Below, one piece after another: positions 18,542-31,498 of a DNA stretch of 61,246 bases (positions are counted from its first letter, which is position 1; every line of letters begins with the position of its first letter). The notes beneath the pieces were generated by a model, which searched no databases, was not told where the DNA came from, and saw only the letters and a program-made list of their open reading frames with translations. The DNA is from JAABQT01 sp035459025 (lineage in GTDB: Bacteria > Pseudomonadota > Gammaproteobacteria > Burkholderiales > SG8-39): NCBI GenBank assembly GCA_035459025.1, contig DATHYT010000007.1, forward strand, positions 1 through 61,246, written 5' to 3'. The position numbers were made by a program, and so were the translations under genes.

Positions 18542-19435
18542 ATGCAAGGCACCCCGCACTGGACCGACAAGAACGGCATCAAGCTTTTTCTGTGGCGCAA
18601 GGCCGCTGCAGCCGGCACGCCGCCGCGCGGCACGATCCTCTTCGTGCACGGCTCCTCGATGGCCTCGCAACCCACTTTCGACCTGCAGGTGCCGGGGCGG
18701 CCGCATTCCTCGGTCATGGAGTGGTTCGCGGCGCGCGGCTTCGACACCTGGTGCATGGACAACGAAGGCTACGGGCGCTCCGACAAGTCGCGCGCGATCA
18801 ACTTCGACATCGCCAACGGCGCCGACGATCTCGCTGCCGGGAGCGGCTACGTGCTGCGCACGAGCGGCGCGAAGAAGCTGCTGCTGTACGGCATCAGCTC
18901 GGGCGCGCTGAAAGCCGCGCTGTTCGCCCAGCGCCATCCCGAGCGCGTGGCGCGCCTCGCGCTCGATGCGTTCGTCTGGACCGGCGAGGGCAGCCCGACG
19001 CTCGCCGAGCGCCGCAAGAAGCTCGCCGAGTTCCAGTCGAAGAACCGCCGGCCGATCGACCGCGCGTTCGTGCGCAGCATCTTCGCGCGCGACCATCCCG
19101 GCACCGCGGACGAGGCGACCATCGAGGCGTTCGCCGACGCCATCCTCGCGCTGGACGACTCGGTGCCCACCGGCACCTACGTCGACATGTGCTCGAAGCT
19201 GCCGCTCGTCGACCCGGCGAAGATCACCGTGCCGACCCTCATTCTGCGCGGGCAGTACGACGGCATCGCCGGGGTGGACGATCTGATCGAGTTTTTCAAG
19301 CGCCTGCCGAACCCGGACAAGCAGTTCACGGTGATGGCCGGCATCTCGCACGCGAGTTTCCAGCAGAAGAACTACCTGACCGTGTACCACCTCCTGCACG
19401 CCTTCTTCACCCAACCCGAACCGGTGTTCCTATGA
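18542..19435 (+). CDS. Alpha/beta hydrolase
   Basis: A 297-residue alpha/beta hydrolase. It has an oxyanion strand ILFVHGSSMASQPT, the nucleophile elbow GISSG (S119), an acidic residue near LILRGQYDGIAGVDD and the catalytic His in AGISHASF. There is no signal peptide. A TTG 9 nt further upstream has a better-placed AAGG, so the true start may be 18533. Its stop overlaps the start of the Bug-family binding protein by 4 nt, linking an intracellular hydrolase to solute capture. The substrate is unknown; esters and lactones are possibilities. Confidence 0.83.
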   Translation: MQGTPHWTDKNGIKLFLWRKAAAAGTPPRGTILFVHGSSMASQPTFDLQVPGRPHSSVMEWFAARGFDTWCMDNEGYGRSDKSRAINFDIANGADDLAAGSGYVLRTSGAKKLLLYGISSGALKAALFAQRHPERVARLALDAFVWTGEGSPTLAERRKKLAEFQSKNRRPIDRAFVRSIFARDHPGTADEATIEAFADAILALDDSVPTGTYVDMCSKLPLVDPAKITVPTLILRGQYDGIAGVDDLIEFFKRLPNPDKQFTVMAGISHASFQQKNYLTVYHLLHAFFTQPEPVFL

Positions 19436-20388
19436 GACGCCTTGCCGTCGCACTCGTTGCCCTCCTCTGGTCGCTCCAGGCTGCCGCGCAGGCCTGGCCC
19501 TCGAAGCCCGTGCGCATCGTGGTGCCGCTCGGCGCCGGCGGCTTCGCCGACGTGCCGGCGCGCATCCTCGCGCCGAAGCTGGGCGCGCAGCTCGGTGGCA
19601 GCACCTTCGTGGAAAACCGTCCCGGCGCGGGCAGCACCATCGGCGCCGACCACGTCGCCAAGGCCGAGCCCGACGGCCACACGCTGCTCTTTACCGCCAC
19701 GCCGCACGTCATCAGCGCCTGGCTCTACAAGTCTTTGCAGTACGACGCGCTGAAGTCCTTCGTACCCGTGGCGCTCATCGCCTCGGGGCCCTACGTGCTG
19801 GTGGTGCATCCGGACCTGAAGGTGGGCTCGGTGGCCGAGCTCGTCGCTGCGGCCAAAGCACAGCCGGGCAAGATCGACTACGCGAGCTCCGGCAACGGCA
19901 GCGCGCAGCACCTGGTGACAGCGCTTTTCGCCACCACGGCCGGCATCGACCTCAACCATGTGCCGTACAAGGGCAGCGGCCAGGCGATGCAGGACGTGCT
20001 TGGTGGACGCGTCAAGGTGCACTTCGCGGGCGTGCCGAACATCATCAACCACGTGCGCGCGGGCAAGCTGCGCGCGCTCGGCGTGACCGGGACGCAGCGC
20101 TGGCCCGACATGCCCGACGTGCCGACGATCGCGGAGGCAGGCGTCGCGGGCTACGAGGCGACGCTGTGGCTGTGCATGCTCGCGCCTGCCGGCACGCCGG
20201 AGCCGATCGTGAACCGGGTATCGGCCGAGATCGGCAAGGCGCTGCACGACCCGGAAGTGCTGCAGCAGCTGCGCAACGCCGGCATCGCCGCGAGCTTCCT
20301 CGGCCCGCAGGAGTTTGGCGCCTTCATGCGCGCCGAGCACGAGAAGTGGGGCCGCGTGGTGAAAGCCACCGGCGCCACGATCAACTAG
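19432..20388 (+). CDS. Bug-family (tripartite tricarboxylate transporter) substrate-binding protein
   Basis: A 318-residue periplasmic protein: signal peptide to about residue 20, then WPSKPVRIVVPLGAGGFADV, the hallmark opening of the Bug/TctC family, and FVENRPGAGSTIGADHVAKA, DYASSGNGSAQHL and HVPYKGSGQAMQDVLGGRV. These proteins bind carboxylates or amides and are greatly expanded in Betaproteobacteria. No TctA or TctB membrane genes are nearby, which is common for this family. It is translationally coupled to the hydrolase (ATGA). Confidence 0.92.
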   Translation: MRRLAVALVALLWSLQAAAQAWPSKPVRIVVPLGAGGFADVPARILAPKLGAQLGGSTFVENRPGAGSTIGADHVAKAEPDGHTLLFTATPHVISAWLYKSLQYDALKSFVPVALIASGPYVLVVHPDLKVGSVAELVAAAKAQPGKIDYASSGNGSAQHLVTALFATTAGIDLNHVPYKGSGQAMQDVLGGRVKVHFAGVPNIINHVRAGKLRALGVTGTQRWPDMPDVPTIAEAGVAGYEATLWLCMLAPAGTPEPIVNRVSAEIGKALHDPEVLQQLRNAGIAASFLGPQEFGAFMRAEHEKWGRVVKATGATIN

Positions 20389-20398
20389 CCGGCGGCGT

Positions 20399-20749
20399 CT
20401 AAGTCAGCTTGCGCAGCACGTGCCGCCGGTTGCGCGTGTGCGGGCGCACCTGCGACGGCCAGCGCCCGGCTTCCACCGCCTTCGCCCAGGCGTCGCTCGT
20501 CAGCACTTCGGCGCTCTCCAGCTCGTAGTAAGCGCTGTAGCGCGGCTCGCCCTCGGCGACGATGGTCTTTTTCTCGCCGCCGATGGACATGGTGAGCGGC
20601 ACGGTCACGGCGCGGCGCACCGAGAGTACGCCCGGAACCTTGAGCAGCTCGGGTATGTGCTCCTGGTCGTAGACCTCGTTGAACAACGCCTCTTTTTCGG
20701 GCGCCACATCCATGCTGGCAATGAACAGGTACTTGGCTTTGCCCGGCAT
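20399..20749 (-). CDS. EthD-like / dimeric alpha-beta barrel hypothetical protein
   Basis: A 116-residue protein preceded by GGAGGA. KYLFIASMDVAPEKEALFNE, then VYDQEHIPELLKVPGV and RYSAYYELES match the ferredoxin-like dimeric barrel seen in EthD- and DUF4286-like proteins: a strand, a helix with EHIPEL, and a valine-rich repeat. It is divergent from the glycine-cleavage operon and convergent with the Bug gene. No function can be assigned; similar proteins accompany degradation pathways. Confidence 0.72.
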   Translation of the reverse strand: MPGKAKYLFIASMDVAPEKEALFNEVYDQEHIPELLKVPGVLSVRRAVTVPLTMSIGGEKKTIVAEGEPRYSAYYELESAEVLTSDAWAKAVEAGRWPSQVRPHTRNRRHVLRKLT

Positions 20750-20820
20750 CTGGGTCCTCCGTGGGGTTCGTCTCGCCCTGCAGTCTAACCGTCCCGGGTG
20801 ACAGTGATAAACTGAGTCTC

Positions 20821-21013
20821 GCTGCGGGGAAGAGAGTGGCACAAGCAGCAAGGCCGCCGCCGAAGGCGTAAGCGCCCGCAATCGCTCAGGCAAAAGAACT
20901 CCGCAGCGGCAACTACTCTGGAGAGCGGCGAGCCACACTCGCCCACCGAAGGGGCCAGCGGCGCAGCGCGGAGCGCGCGCCGTAAACTCTCAGGTCAAAG
21001 GACAGAGGGGCAG
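20821..21013 (+). ncRNA. Tandem glycine riboswitch upstream of gcvT
   Basis: Two consecutive glycine aptamers. The first has the core GCCGAAGGCG (about 20858-20867), then CGCTCAGGCAAAAGAAC, closing with CTCTGGAGAGC. The second has CACCGAAGGGGCC (about 20944) and AAACTCTCAGGTCAAAGGAC, closing with AGAGGGG. The conserved CUCAGGCAAAAGGAC-type element occurs in both copies. The element ends about 50 nt before gcvT. In known cases glycine binding turns on glycine cleavage genes. Confidence 0.93.
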
Positions 21014-21035
21014 CGCCGGACGACCGGCCCTGCCC
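21007..21035 (+). promoter_or_regulatory. Expression-platform hairpin of the glycine riboswitch
   Basis: GGGGCAG pairs with CTGCCCC, and inside it GCCGG pairs with CCGGC around a 4-nt loop, giving a 29-nt hairpin with one C-C mismatch. The 5' arm includes the last G tract of the second aptamer, so ligand binding could compete with hairpin formation. There is no T run after it. Translational control or Rho access is more likely than intrinsic termination. Confidence 0.6.
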
Positions 21036-21063
21036 CGTATTGCTGTCCGGAGGGACCAGCCGC

Positions 21064-22143
<1,080 letters not shown>

Positions 22144-22156
22144 TGCGGAGCACCCC

Positions 22157-22534
22157 ATGAACCACCCCAAGGACCTCAAATACACCGAATCGCACGAGTG
22201 GATTCGCGCGGAGAACGACGGCACATTGACGATCGGCATCACCGACCATGCGCAGGAAGCGCTCGGCGACCTGGTGTTCATCGAGCTGCCCGAACTCGGG
22301 CGCAAGCTCGCGGCCGAGGAGGCCTGCTGCGTGGTCGAGTCGGTCAAGGCGGCCTCCGACGTCTACGCGCCGGTGGCGGGCGAAGTGGTGGCGGTGAACA
22401 GCGCCGTGGTCGAGACGCCGGCCGATCTGAACAAGGATCCCTACGCGGCGTGGCTCATCCGCATCAAGCCGGCGGCGAAATTCGATCCTGCCAAGCTGCT
22501 CGACGCCGCGACCTACGAGAAAGGCCTTGCCTGA
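22157..22534 (+). CDS. gcvH: Glycine cleavage system H protein
   Basis: A 125-residue lipoyl carrier. It starts NHPKDLKYTESHEWIRAE, has GITDHAQEALGDLVFIELPE, and its lipoylated lysine is K64 in VESVKAASD, at the same position as in E. coli. It carries the aminomethyl group between GcvP and GcvT. It lies 13 nt after gcvT and 1 nt before gcvP. Confidence 0.96.
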   Translation: MNHPKDLKYTESHEWIRAENDGTLTIGITDHAQEALGDLVFIELPELGRKLAAEEACCVVESVKAASDVYAPVAGEVVAVNSAVVETPADLNKDPYAAWLIRIKPAAKFDPAKLLDAATYEKGLA

Positions 22535-22535
22535 C

Positions 22536-25378
<2,843 letters not shown>

Positions 25379-25382
<4 letters not shown>

Positions 25383-26578
25383 AGATCACCGCCATCGAAA
25401 CCCTGCGCCTCGACGAGTTCCCGAACTTGCTCTGGGTGCAGCTGCACACCGACCAGGGCCTGGTCGGCCTGGGCGAATCCTTTTACGGCCCCGACTCGGC
25501 CGAGGGCCACATCCACGGCATCATCGCTGCGTACCTGCTGGGGCAGGACCCGCTGCTGATCGACCGGCACCACGCCAACCTCATAGGCTACGTCGGCTTC
25601 AGCGGCTCGAGCGCCGAGCAGCGCGGGCGCTCGGCCGTCGACATCGCGCTGTGGGATCTGTGGGGACAGTCCTGCGGCCAGCCCGTCCACCAGCTCCTGG
25701 GCGGCGCGGTCCGCGACGACATCCGCGTCTACAACACCTGCGCCGGGTACCGCTACGTGCGCGCGAAGCCCGTGCAGGGCACCGCGAACTTCGGGCTCGG
25801 CCAGGCCGAAGGCCCGTACGAGGATCTCGATGCCTTCCTTACCCGCGCCGACGAGCTGGCGCGAAGCCTGCTCGACATGGGCATCACGGGGATGAAGATC
25901 TGGCCGTTCGACTTCGCCGCCGAAGCGTCAAGCGGCGCCTACCTCTCCGCGCCCGACCTGGACAAGGCCCTCGAGCCCTTCGCGAAGATCCGCAAAGCCG
26001 TCGGCAACAAGATGGACGTAATGTGCGAATTGCACGCGCTGTGGAACCTGCCCGCCGCCAAGGGCATCGTGCGCGCGCTGGAGCCTTACGCGCCGCTATG
26101 GATCGAAGACCCGGTGTTCATGGACCAGCTGGAAAGCCTCGGCGAGCTGCAGGCCGGCACGCACCAGATGATCGCCACGGGCGAGACGCTCGGCGGGCGC
26201 GCGCAGTACAAGGACCTCCTGCAGCGCCGCGGCGCCGGCATGGCGATCATGGACATCGCCTGGTGCGGCGGCATCTCGGAAGCGCGCAAGATCGCGGCGA
26301 TGGCGGAGGCCTGGCACGCGAGCGTTGCCTTCCACGACTGCACCGGACCCGTGGTGCTCGCCGCGTCGACGCACCTGGCGATGAACGCGCGCAACTGCTT
26401 CATCCAGGAGATCGTGCGCGCGTTCTACTACGGCTGGTACGGCGAGCTGGTCAGCGCGCTGCCGCCGATCAGGAATGGGCGCATCAGCGCGCCGCCCGGG
26501 CCCGGGCTGGGACTGAAGCTCAACGCCGAGCGCTTCAAGGCCAGCGACGTTCGCCGCCGCACCAGCCGCGCGTCATAG
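25379..26578 (+). CDS. Mandelate racemase/muconate lactonizing enzyme family protein (enolase superfamily)
   Basis: A 399-residue enolase-superfamily enzyme: N-terminal capping domain (MKITAIETLRLDEFPNLLWV), then the barrel with AVDIALWDLWGQSCGQPV, a lysine in GMKIWPFDF, metal ligands in CELHAL, WIEDPVF and ATGETLGG, and the last strand MDIAWCGGISEARKIAAMAE followed by FHDCTGPV. These enzymes abstract a proton alpha to a carboxylate, in most cases dehydrating or racemising sugar acids. The ATG overlaps the gcvP stop (ATGA), an unusual partner for glycine cleavage. A precise substrate cannot be given. Confidence 0.87.
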
Positions 26579-26645
26579 TCCCAGCGCCGCCCTCTGATGA
26601 TCGCAGCCTTGCCTTCAAGCGTGCCCACGGCTCACGTCCTTTCGT

Positions 26646-27131
26646 TCAGGTCTTGTTCACGCATTCGTCGAGCAACGCCACCGCGCGCCGCGCAAAAAGC
26701 CACATGTTGTCCTCGCGTGCCGCGCTGCCCGTAGCGAGCGTGATGACCGCCTCGATCGGTCCGGCGACCGCGATACAGGCGTGGCCCGCGGGATCGCCGT
26801 AACGATTTCCGGATGGGCCGCTCGCGCCGGTCTCGGCGAGGCCCCAGGTGGTGCCGAGCTTCTCGCGCACCCGCCGCGACAGCAGCCGCGCGAATGGCTC
26901 GCTCGCCGAGCGCATGCCCGCCATGTCCTGCGCGGAAATGCCGAGCAGCGCCTCACGCCCGGCCGCCGTGTAAATGATGCAGCCGCCGATGTAGTAGGCC
27001 GAGGCGCCAGGCACGGCCACCAGCGCCGCGTTGATCAGGCCGCCGGCCGAGGATTCGGCCACCGCCAACGTCTGTCCGCGTTCCCTGAGTCGCGCGCCCA
27101 CCGCGGCGCCGAGCTCCGTCAACGATGCCAT
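26646..27131 (-). CDS. CinA C-terminal domain protein (nicotinamide-nucleotide amidase)
   Basis: A 161-residue stand-alone CinA C-terminal domain. LAVAESSAGGLINAALVAVP is the signature with the catalytic serine, and GLAETGASGPSGNRYGDPAG is the conserved glycine-rich loop. The family hydrolyses NMN to nicotinate mononucleotide (PncC). There is no N-terminal molybdopterin-binding domain, as in E. coli PncC/YgaD. It is divergent from the pyrophosphatase gene, 32 bp apart. Confidence 0.88.
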   Translation of the reverse strand: MASLTELGAAVGARLRERGQTLAVAESSAGGLINAALVAVPGASAYYIGGCIIYTAAGREALLGISAQDMAGMRSASEPFARLLSRRVREKLGTTWGLAETGASGPSGNRYGDPAGHACIAVAGPIEAVITLATGSAAREDNMWLFARRAVALLDECVNKT

Positions 27132-27163
27132 CCGCGCCTCCCCGCCGTTACACTTGGGCCCTC

Positions 27164-27691
27164 ATGCGCCTGGAAGCCATCCGCGTCGGCCACAATCCCC
27201 CGGAGGACATCAACGTCATCGTCGAGGTCCCGGTCGGCGGCGAGCCGATCAAGTACGAGATCGACAAGGCGTCCGGCGCGCTGGTGGTCGACCGCTTCCT
27301 TTACACCCCGATGCGCTATCCGGGCAACTACGGTTTCGTGCCGCACACCTTGTGCGGCGACGGCGACCCGCTGGACGTGCTCGTCGCCAGCACGCGCGCG
27401 CTGGTGCCGGGTTCGGTGATCAACTGCCGGCCGGTGGGCGTGCTGGTGATGGAGGACGAATCGGGCATGGACGAGAAGCTGATCGCCGTTCCGGTGAGCA
27501 AGCTCACGCGGCGCTACGATGGCGTGAAGACGCTCGCCGACCTGCCCGAGATCACGCGCAGCCAGATCGAGCATTTCTTCCAGCATTACAAGGATCTCGA
27601 GCCGGGCAAGTGGGTGAAGATCGTGCGCTGGGGCGACGCGGCGAGCGCGCGCGAGATCATCGTCGACGCCATCGCCCGCGCCAGGCGCTAG
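27164..27691 (+). CDS. ppa: Inorganic pyrophosphatase (family I)
   Basis: A 175-residue soluble pyrophosphatase, the same length as the E. coli enzyme. Active-site segments are VPVGGEPIKYEID, YPGNYGFVPHTLCGDGDPLD (metal aspartates) and FFQHYKDLEPGKWVKI. The start at MRLEAIRVG fits family alignment; the frame is open 39 nt upstream without homology. It converges with the sugar dehydrogenase gene, and the two stop codons share a CTAG. Confidence 0.96.
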   Translation: MRLEAIRVGHNPPEDINVIVEVPVGGEPIKYEIDKASGALVVDRFLYTPMRYPGNYGFVPHTLCGDGDPLDVLVASTRALVPGSVINCRPVGVLVMEDESGMDEKLIAVPVSKLTRRYDGVKTLADLPEITRSQIEHFFQHYKDLEPGKWVKIVRWGDAASAREIIVDAIARARR

Positions 27692-29019
27692 CGGCGCTCG
27701 ACCAGACGCAGCACCTTGCCGCTGTCGCCGTACGGTCCGAATGTCTCGTTGGTGAGCACGTAGAGCTCCCCGGCACGGTCCTCGGCGAGGCCGACGATGC
27801 GTGTGTCGAGCTGCAGCACGCGGCGCATCGGCCACAGCGACCCGTCCGCAGCCGGCGTCGCCACGAAGATCTGCCCGGACGGCTGCTTGAACGAAGCGCT
27901 CCAGTCGGTCACGACGAGCTGGCCGGCGAGGCTGGGCAGGGCGCGCCCCCGGTACCTGCGCGCGCCGGTGATCGCCGTGCCGACGCCCGCGACGCCGAGC
28001 TTCGTCTCGGGATGCGAGGCCTGCATGTTGGGATACTCCACGACCGGGAGCTCGAGCGGCGTGCCGAACGCGTCGCCCTGCGCGCAGCTCGCCGGCGGCT
28101 GGCGCGGCCGCAGCCGATCGACGCAGTGCGCGCCCTCTATCAGGGGCCAGCCGAAGTTGCCCGGCCGCTGCACGCGGTATGCCGCCTCCCACAGCGTCTC
28201 GGCGACCGCGGTGACGTAGAAGTCGCCGCTGCCGTCGCGGTCGAAGGCGATGCGAAACGGATTGCGAAAGCCCCAGGCCCAGATCTCGCCGCGCCCCCCG
28301 CCGGCCGCAAACGGGTTGCCGCGGGGCACGGCGTAGCCCGGGAAGCCCCGGTCGACGTCGATGCGCAGGATCTTGCCGAAGAGCGACTCGCGGTCCTGCG
28401 CGAGGTTGTCCCAGGCGAGCGCCTCGGCCGGCACGTTGAACGCTTCCCAGCGCACTTCCTTGCCGATGCCGTGCGAGGCGCCGCTGTCGCCGAGCCCGAT
28501 GTACAGATAGCCGTCCGGGCCGAAGGCGAGCCCGCCGCCGTTGTGCTTGCGGCTCGGCCAGTCCAGTTCCAGCAGCACGCGCTCGGAGTCGGCGTCGACC
28601 CGGCTGAGCTCGCCGGGCCTCGCCGTGAACTCGGAAACGCGCCGCGTGTGGTTCCACCCCGGCGGCGCCCCGGCGCGCAGCGGCGACGAGTAGCTCGCGT
28701 ACACGCGCCCGTTGCGCGCGAACTGCGGATGGAGCGCGAAGCCGAGCAGGCCGCGCTCCTCGAAGCCGCGCTCGAGCGGCAGCAGGCGCGCGCGCAAGTC
28801 CAGAAATGGCTCGGGGGCGAGCCTGCCGTCGGCGCCGAGCACGCGCACCACGCCGTCCTGCTGCACGATGAACTTGCGCCCGCTGCCGTCCGCGGGCTCT
28901 TCCAGATGAATCGGCGCGGTGAGGCCGACCGCAACCGTCTCCAGCGCCAGCGACTGCGCGAGCGCCAACGGCGCCCACAGCGCGAGCACGAGGACCGGAA
29001 GCGCGGGCCGGCGGGTCAT
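27688..29019 (-). CDS. PQQ-dependent sugar (glucose/sorbosone) dehydrogenase-like protein
   Basis: A 443-residue secreted beta-propeller: signal peptide ending ALAQ, then GLTAPIHLEEPADGSGRKFI, RGLLGFALHPQFARNGRVY, RKHNGGGLAFGPDGYLYIGL (with the catalytic-type His), GEIWAWGFRNPFRIAFD and VTDWSASFKQPSGQI. This is the soluble aldose sugar dehydrogenase (YliI/Asd) family, a PQQ- and Ca-dependent periplasmic oxidase of aldoses. No pqq biosynthesis genes are in the window. Stop codon shared with ppa on the other strand. Confidence 0.88.
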   Translation of the reverse strand: MTRRPALPVLVLALWAPLALAQSLALETVAVGLTAPIHLEEPADGSGRKFIVQQDGVVRVLGADGRLAPEPFLDLRARLLPLERGFEERGLLGFALHPQFARNGRVYASYSSPLRAGAPPGWNHTRRVSEFTARPGELSRVDADSERVLLELDWPSRKHNGGGLAFGPDGYLYIGLGDSGASHGIGKEVRWEAFNVPAEALAWDNLAQDRESLFGKILRIDVDRGFPGYAVPRGNPFAAGGGRGEIWAWGFRNPFRIAFDRDGSGDFYVTAVAETLWEAAYRVQRPGNFGWPLIEGAHCVDRLRPRQPPASCAQGDAFGTPLELPVVEYPNMQASHPETKLGVAGVGTAITGARRYRGRALPSLAGQLVVTDWSASFKQPSGQIFVATPAADGSLWPMRRVLQLDTRIVGLAEDRAGELYVLTNETFGPYGDSGKVLRLVERR

Positions 29020-29030
29020 TGGCACGTAGT

Positions 29031-30266
29031 CTAATTGCTCCCGGCGCGGCCGCGTACCGACCACAGCGACAGCGCTTCACGCTTGCCGGGGATCGGCTCG
29101 TCCGGCATGCGTTCGGCGGCGAACGCCGCCTCGCCGCCGGCGCGCTCCAACGTGGTGCCCGAGGCGAGCAGCACGCAATCGAGCGCCCGCGTGCGCCGCT
29201 CGATGCGGCTCGCCGTGTTGACCGTGTCGCCCACGTAGCTGTACTGGAGCAGGTTGGGCGAGCCGATCGAGCCCGCCACGACCGGTCCCGTATGCAGGCC
29301 GATGCCGATGGCGATTGCGGCCTCATGGCGCGCCGCGCGGCGGTCGTTCAGTGCCTCGAGGCGGGCCAGCATGCCGAGCGCGGCATCGAGCGCCCTTCGC
29401 GCGTGATCCGCGCCCCCAGTGCCCGGAAATACCGCGTAGATGTTGTCGCCGATGTACTGCATGACGACGCCTCCCTTCGCGGCGATCTCGGCGGCCATCT
29501 CGGCGAAGAACTCGTTCAGCATCTGCACCACCGCGGGCGGCCCGAGCCGCTCGGCGAGCGCGGTGAAGCCGCGGATGTCCGCGAACAGCGCCGTGATCTC
29601 CTGCGACTCGCCTTCCAGATTCACCGCGGCCGGGTCGCGGCTGACGCGTGCCAGCAGCGGCGCGGGCAGGAAGCGCATGAGCGAGTCGCGCTCGACGGCC
29701 TGGCGCACGATCGAGCCGAGCTTGCGTGCGCTGAAGTACAGCATCTGGCCAAGCAGCGCGATCACCGTCAGCTCGACATAGGTGAGCAGGTCCACCGCGT
29801 CGTTGATCCAGAGCACCGTGAAATACGCCGCCGCGCCATAGGCGACGGCGCCAAGCGACAGCGCCCACGAGAAGCGCAGCAGGTTGGTAGCGAGCAGCAC
29901 GACCAGCACGATGCCCGAGGCGTAGAGCTGGTGCGGCACGAGCGCCGGGTCGTTCACCAGCAGGTAACGGTGCCCGGCATGCATGCACAGCGCGAGCACC
30001 GTGATGTCGATTCCGGCCAGGACCGCCGCGACCCAGCGCCGGTAGTAGCGCCGCAGCCAGGTCAGGCCCGACACCGCGGCACCGATGCCCCAGGCGAGCG
30101 CGAGCACTGCGCCCGGGGACACCGAGGCGCTGGCGTACAGCTCGGCGCCGCCGGTGATCAGGCCGACGATGGTCCAGATGGCGACGCGAAAGACGTTGAG
30201 CGCCCGCTCGTTGCGCCACGCCTGGACGAACAGGATCTGCGCAAGCGCGGGCGAGTCGCCCGTCAT
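29031..30266 (-). CDS. Membrane-anchored class III adenylate/guanylate cyclase
   Basis: A 411-residue protein: about six N-terminal membrane segments (FRVAIWTIVGLITGGAELYA; later LALAWGIGAAVSGLTWL; AVLAGIDITVLALCMHAG), a short linker helix (AVERDSLMRFLPAPLLARV) and a C-terminal cyclase homology domain. The metal aspartates are in ALFADIRGFTALAERL and MQYIGDNIYAVF; YSYVGDTVNTASRIERRTRA holds the transition-state Asn/Arg region. The stop of the cfa-like gene overlaps its ATG by 1 nt, so it is the last gene of the CarH-headed operon. Whether it makes cAMP or cGMP cannot be judged here. Confidence 0.87.
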   Translation of the reverse strand: MTGDSPALAQILFVQAWRNERALNVFRVAIWTIVGLITGGAELYASASVSPGAVLALAWGIGAAVSGLTWLRRYYRRWVAAVLAGIDITVLALCMHAGHRYLLVNDPALVPHQLYASGIVLVVLLATNLLRFSWALSLGAVAYGAAAYFTVLWINDAVDLLTYVELTVIALLGQMLYFSARKLGSIVRQAVERDSLMRFLPAPLLARVSRDPAAVNLEGESQEITALFADIRGFTALAERLGPPAVVQMLNEFFAEMAAEIAAKGGVVMQYIGDNIYAVFPGTGGADHARRALDAALGMLARLEALNDRRAARHEAAIAIGIGLHTGPVVAGSIGSPNLLQYSYVGDTVNTASRIERRTRALDCVLLASGTTLERAGGEAAFAAERMPDEPIPGKREALSLWSVRGRAGSN

Positions 30267-31498
30267 CAGGCTCCGCGCCGCAGCAGCAGTTGCACGTCGC
30301 CGAGCGCGCGCTCCGCGAACCCGGCCTCGCAGTAGCACAGGTAGAACTCCCACATGCGCACGAACTGCTCAGGGTAGCCGAGGGCGCGCACGTCGGCCAG
30401 GCGCGCGAGGAAGTTCTCGTGCCAGCGCCCGAGCGTCGTCGCGTAGTGCAGCCCGATGTCCTCGACGTCCTCGATGTGCAGGTCGCTCGCCGCCGCCATC
30501 GCTTGCGACAGGGCGCCGAGCGACGGGATGCAGCAGCCCGGGAAGATGTAGCGCTTGATGAAGTCGACCTCGTCGCGCGCGCGCGCGTAGTGCCGGTCGT
30601 CGATGACGATCGATTGCAGGAGCATCGTGCCGCCGGGCGCGAGCCGCGCCGCCGCGCGGCGGAAGAACTCCTCGAATTGCTGATGGCCGATCGCCTCGAT
30701 CATCTCGATCGACACCAGCTTGTCGTAGCGCCCGGCGAGATCGCGATAGTCCTCGAGCAGCACCGTGACGCGGTCCTCCAGCCCCGCCGCGCGCACGCGC
30801 TCGCGCGCGAGCTCGAACTGGCTCGGCGAGATCGTGGTCGTGGTGACGCGGCAGCCGTATCGGCCGGCGGCGTGCAGCGCGAAGCCGCCCCAGCCGGTGC
30901 CGATCTCGAGCACGTGATCGCCCGGCGCAAGCTCGAGCTTGCGGCACACGGCGTCGAGCTTGGCGCGCGAGGCTTCGGCGAGCGTCATCTCCGGGCGCTC
31001 GAAGATCGCGCACGAGTACATCATCGTTTCGTCGAGGAACAGGCGGAAAAACTCGTTGCCGAGGTCGTAGTGCGCGGCGATGTTGCGCCGGCTGCCGGCG
31101 CGGGTGTTGCGATGCAGCCAGTGCGCAGCGAGCCTGAGCGGCGCGGACAGGCGCGACAGGCCGCCGTCCATGGCGTCGAGCGCATCGCGATTGCGCAGCA
31201 GCAGGCGCATCACGCCCGTGAGATCCGCCGCGCTCCAGTGCCCGAGCATGTAGGCTTCGCCCGCGCCCACCGAGCCGCCGAAGGCGAGGTCGGCGTAGAA
31301 CGCGGGGTCGTGGACGCGCACCTCCATGGCGGGCGCGGCCGGCTCGCCGAAGCGCCAGGTTTGCGCGCCTTCGTGCAGCGCGAGCGCGCCCTGCGACAGG
31401 CGCTCGAGGCGCGAGAGGACGATGCGGCGCGCGGCCTCGCCGAGGAAGTTGCGGCGCGCGGGCGCGCGCGGCAGGTCGATGCGGACGGTATCGGTCAT
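30266..31498 (-). CDS. Cyclopropane-fatty-acyl-phospholipid synthase family methyltransferase (Cfa-like 1)
   Basis: A 410-residue SAM-dependent enzyme. It has AAHYDLGNEFFRLFLDETMM, YSCAIF with the conserved Cys, the SAM loop VLEIGTGWGGFALHAA and SIEMIEAIGHQQFEEFF. E. coli Cfa has EHVG where this protein has EAIG, a variant common in homologues sitting beside flavin amine oxidases and DUF1365. It would methylate or cyclopropanate double bonds of membrane acyl chains, or act in furan fatty acid formation (inference). The longer upstream frame is DUF1365 read out of frame; the ATG overlaps DUF1365 by 4 nt. Confidence 0.9.
   Translation of the reverse strand: MTDTVRIDLPRAPARRNFLGEAARRIVLSRLERLSQGALALHEGAQTWRFGEPAAPAMEVRVHDPAFYADLAFGGSVGAGEAYMLGHWSAADLTGVMRLLLRNRDALDAMDGGLSRLSAPLRLAAHWLHRNTRAGSRRNIAAHYDLGNEFFRLFLDETMMYSCAIFERPEMTLAEASRAKLDAVCRKLELAPGDHVLEIGTGWGGFALHAAGRYGCRVTTTTISPSQFELARERVRAAGLEDRVTVLLEDYRDLAGRYDKLVSIEMIEAIGHQQFEEFFRRAAARLAPGGTMLLQSIVIDDRHYARARDEVDFIKRYIFPGCCIPSLGALSQAMAAASDLHIEDVEDIGLHYATTLGRWHENFLARLADVRALGYPEQFVRMWEFYLCYCEAGFAERALGDVQLLLRRGA

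Noticed and set aside
17291..19414. Very long open frame on the minus strand opposite tamB and the hydrolase (707 codons)
   Set aside because: It is a shadow caused by high GC: Arg/Ala/His-rich with no recognisable domain, and it overlaps well-supported genes for its whole length.
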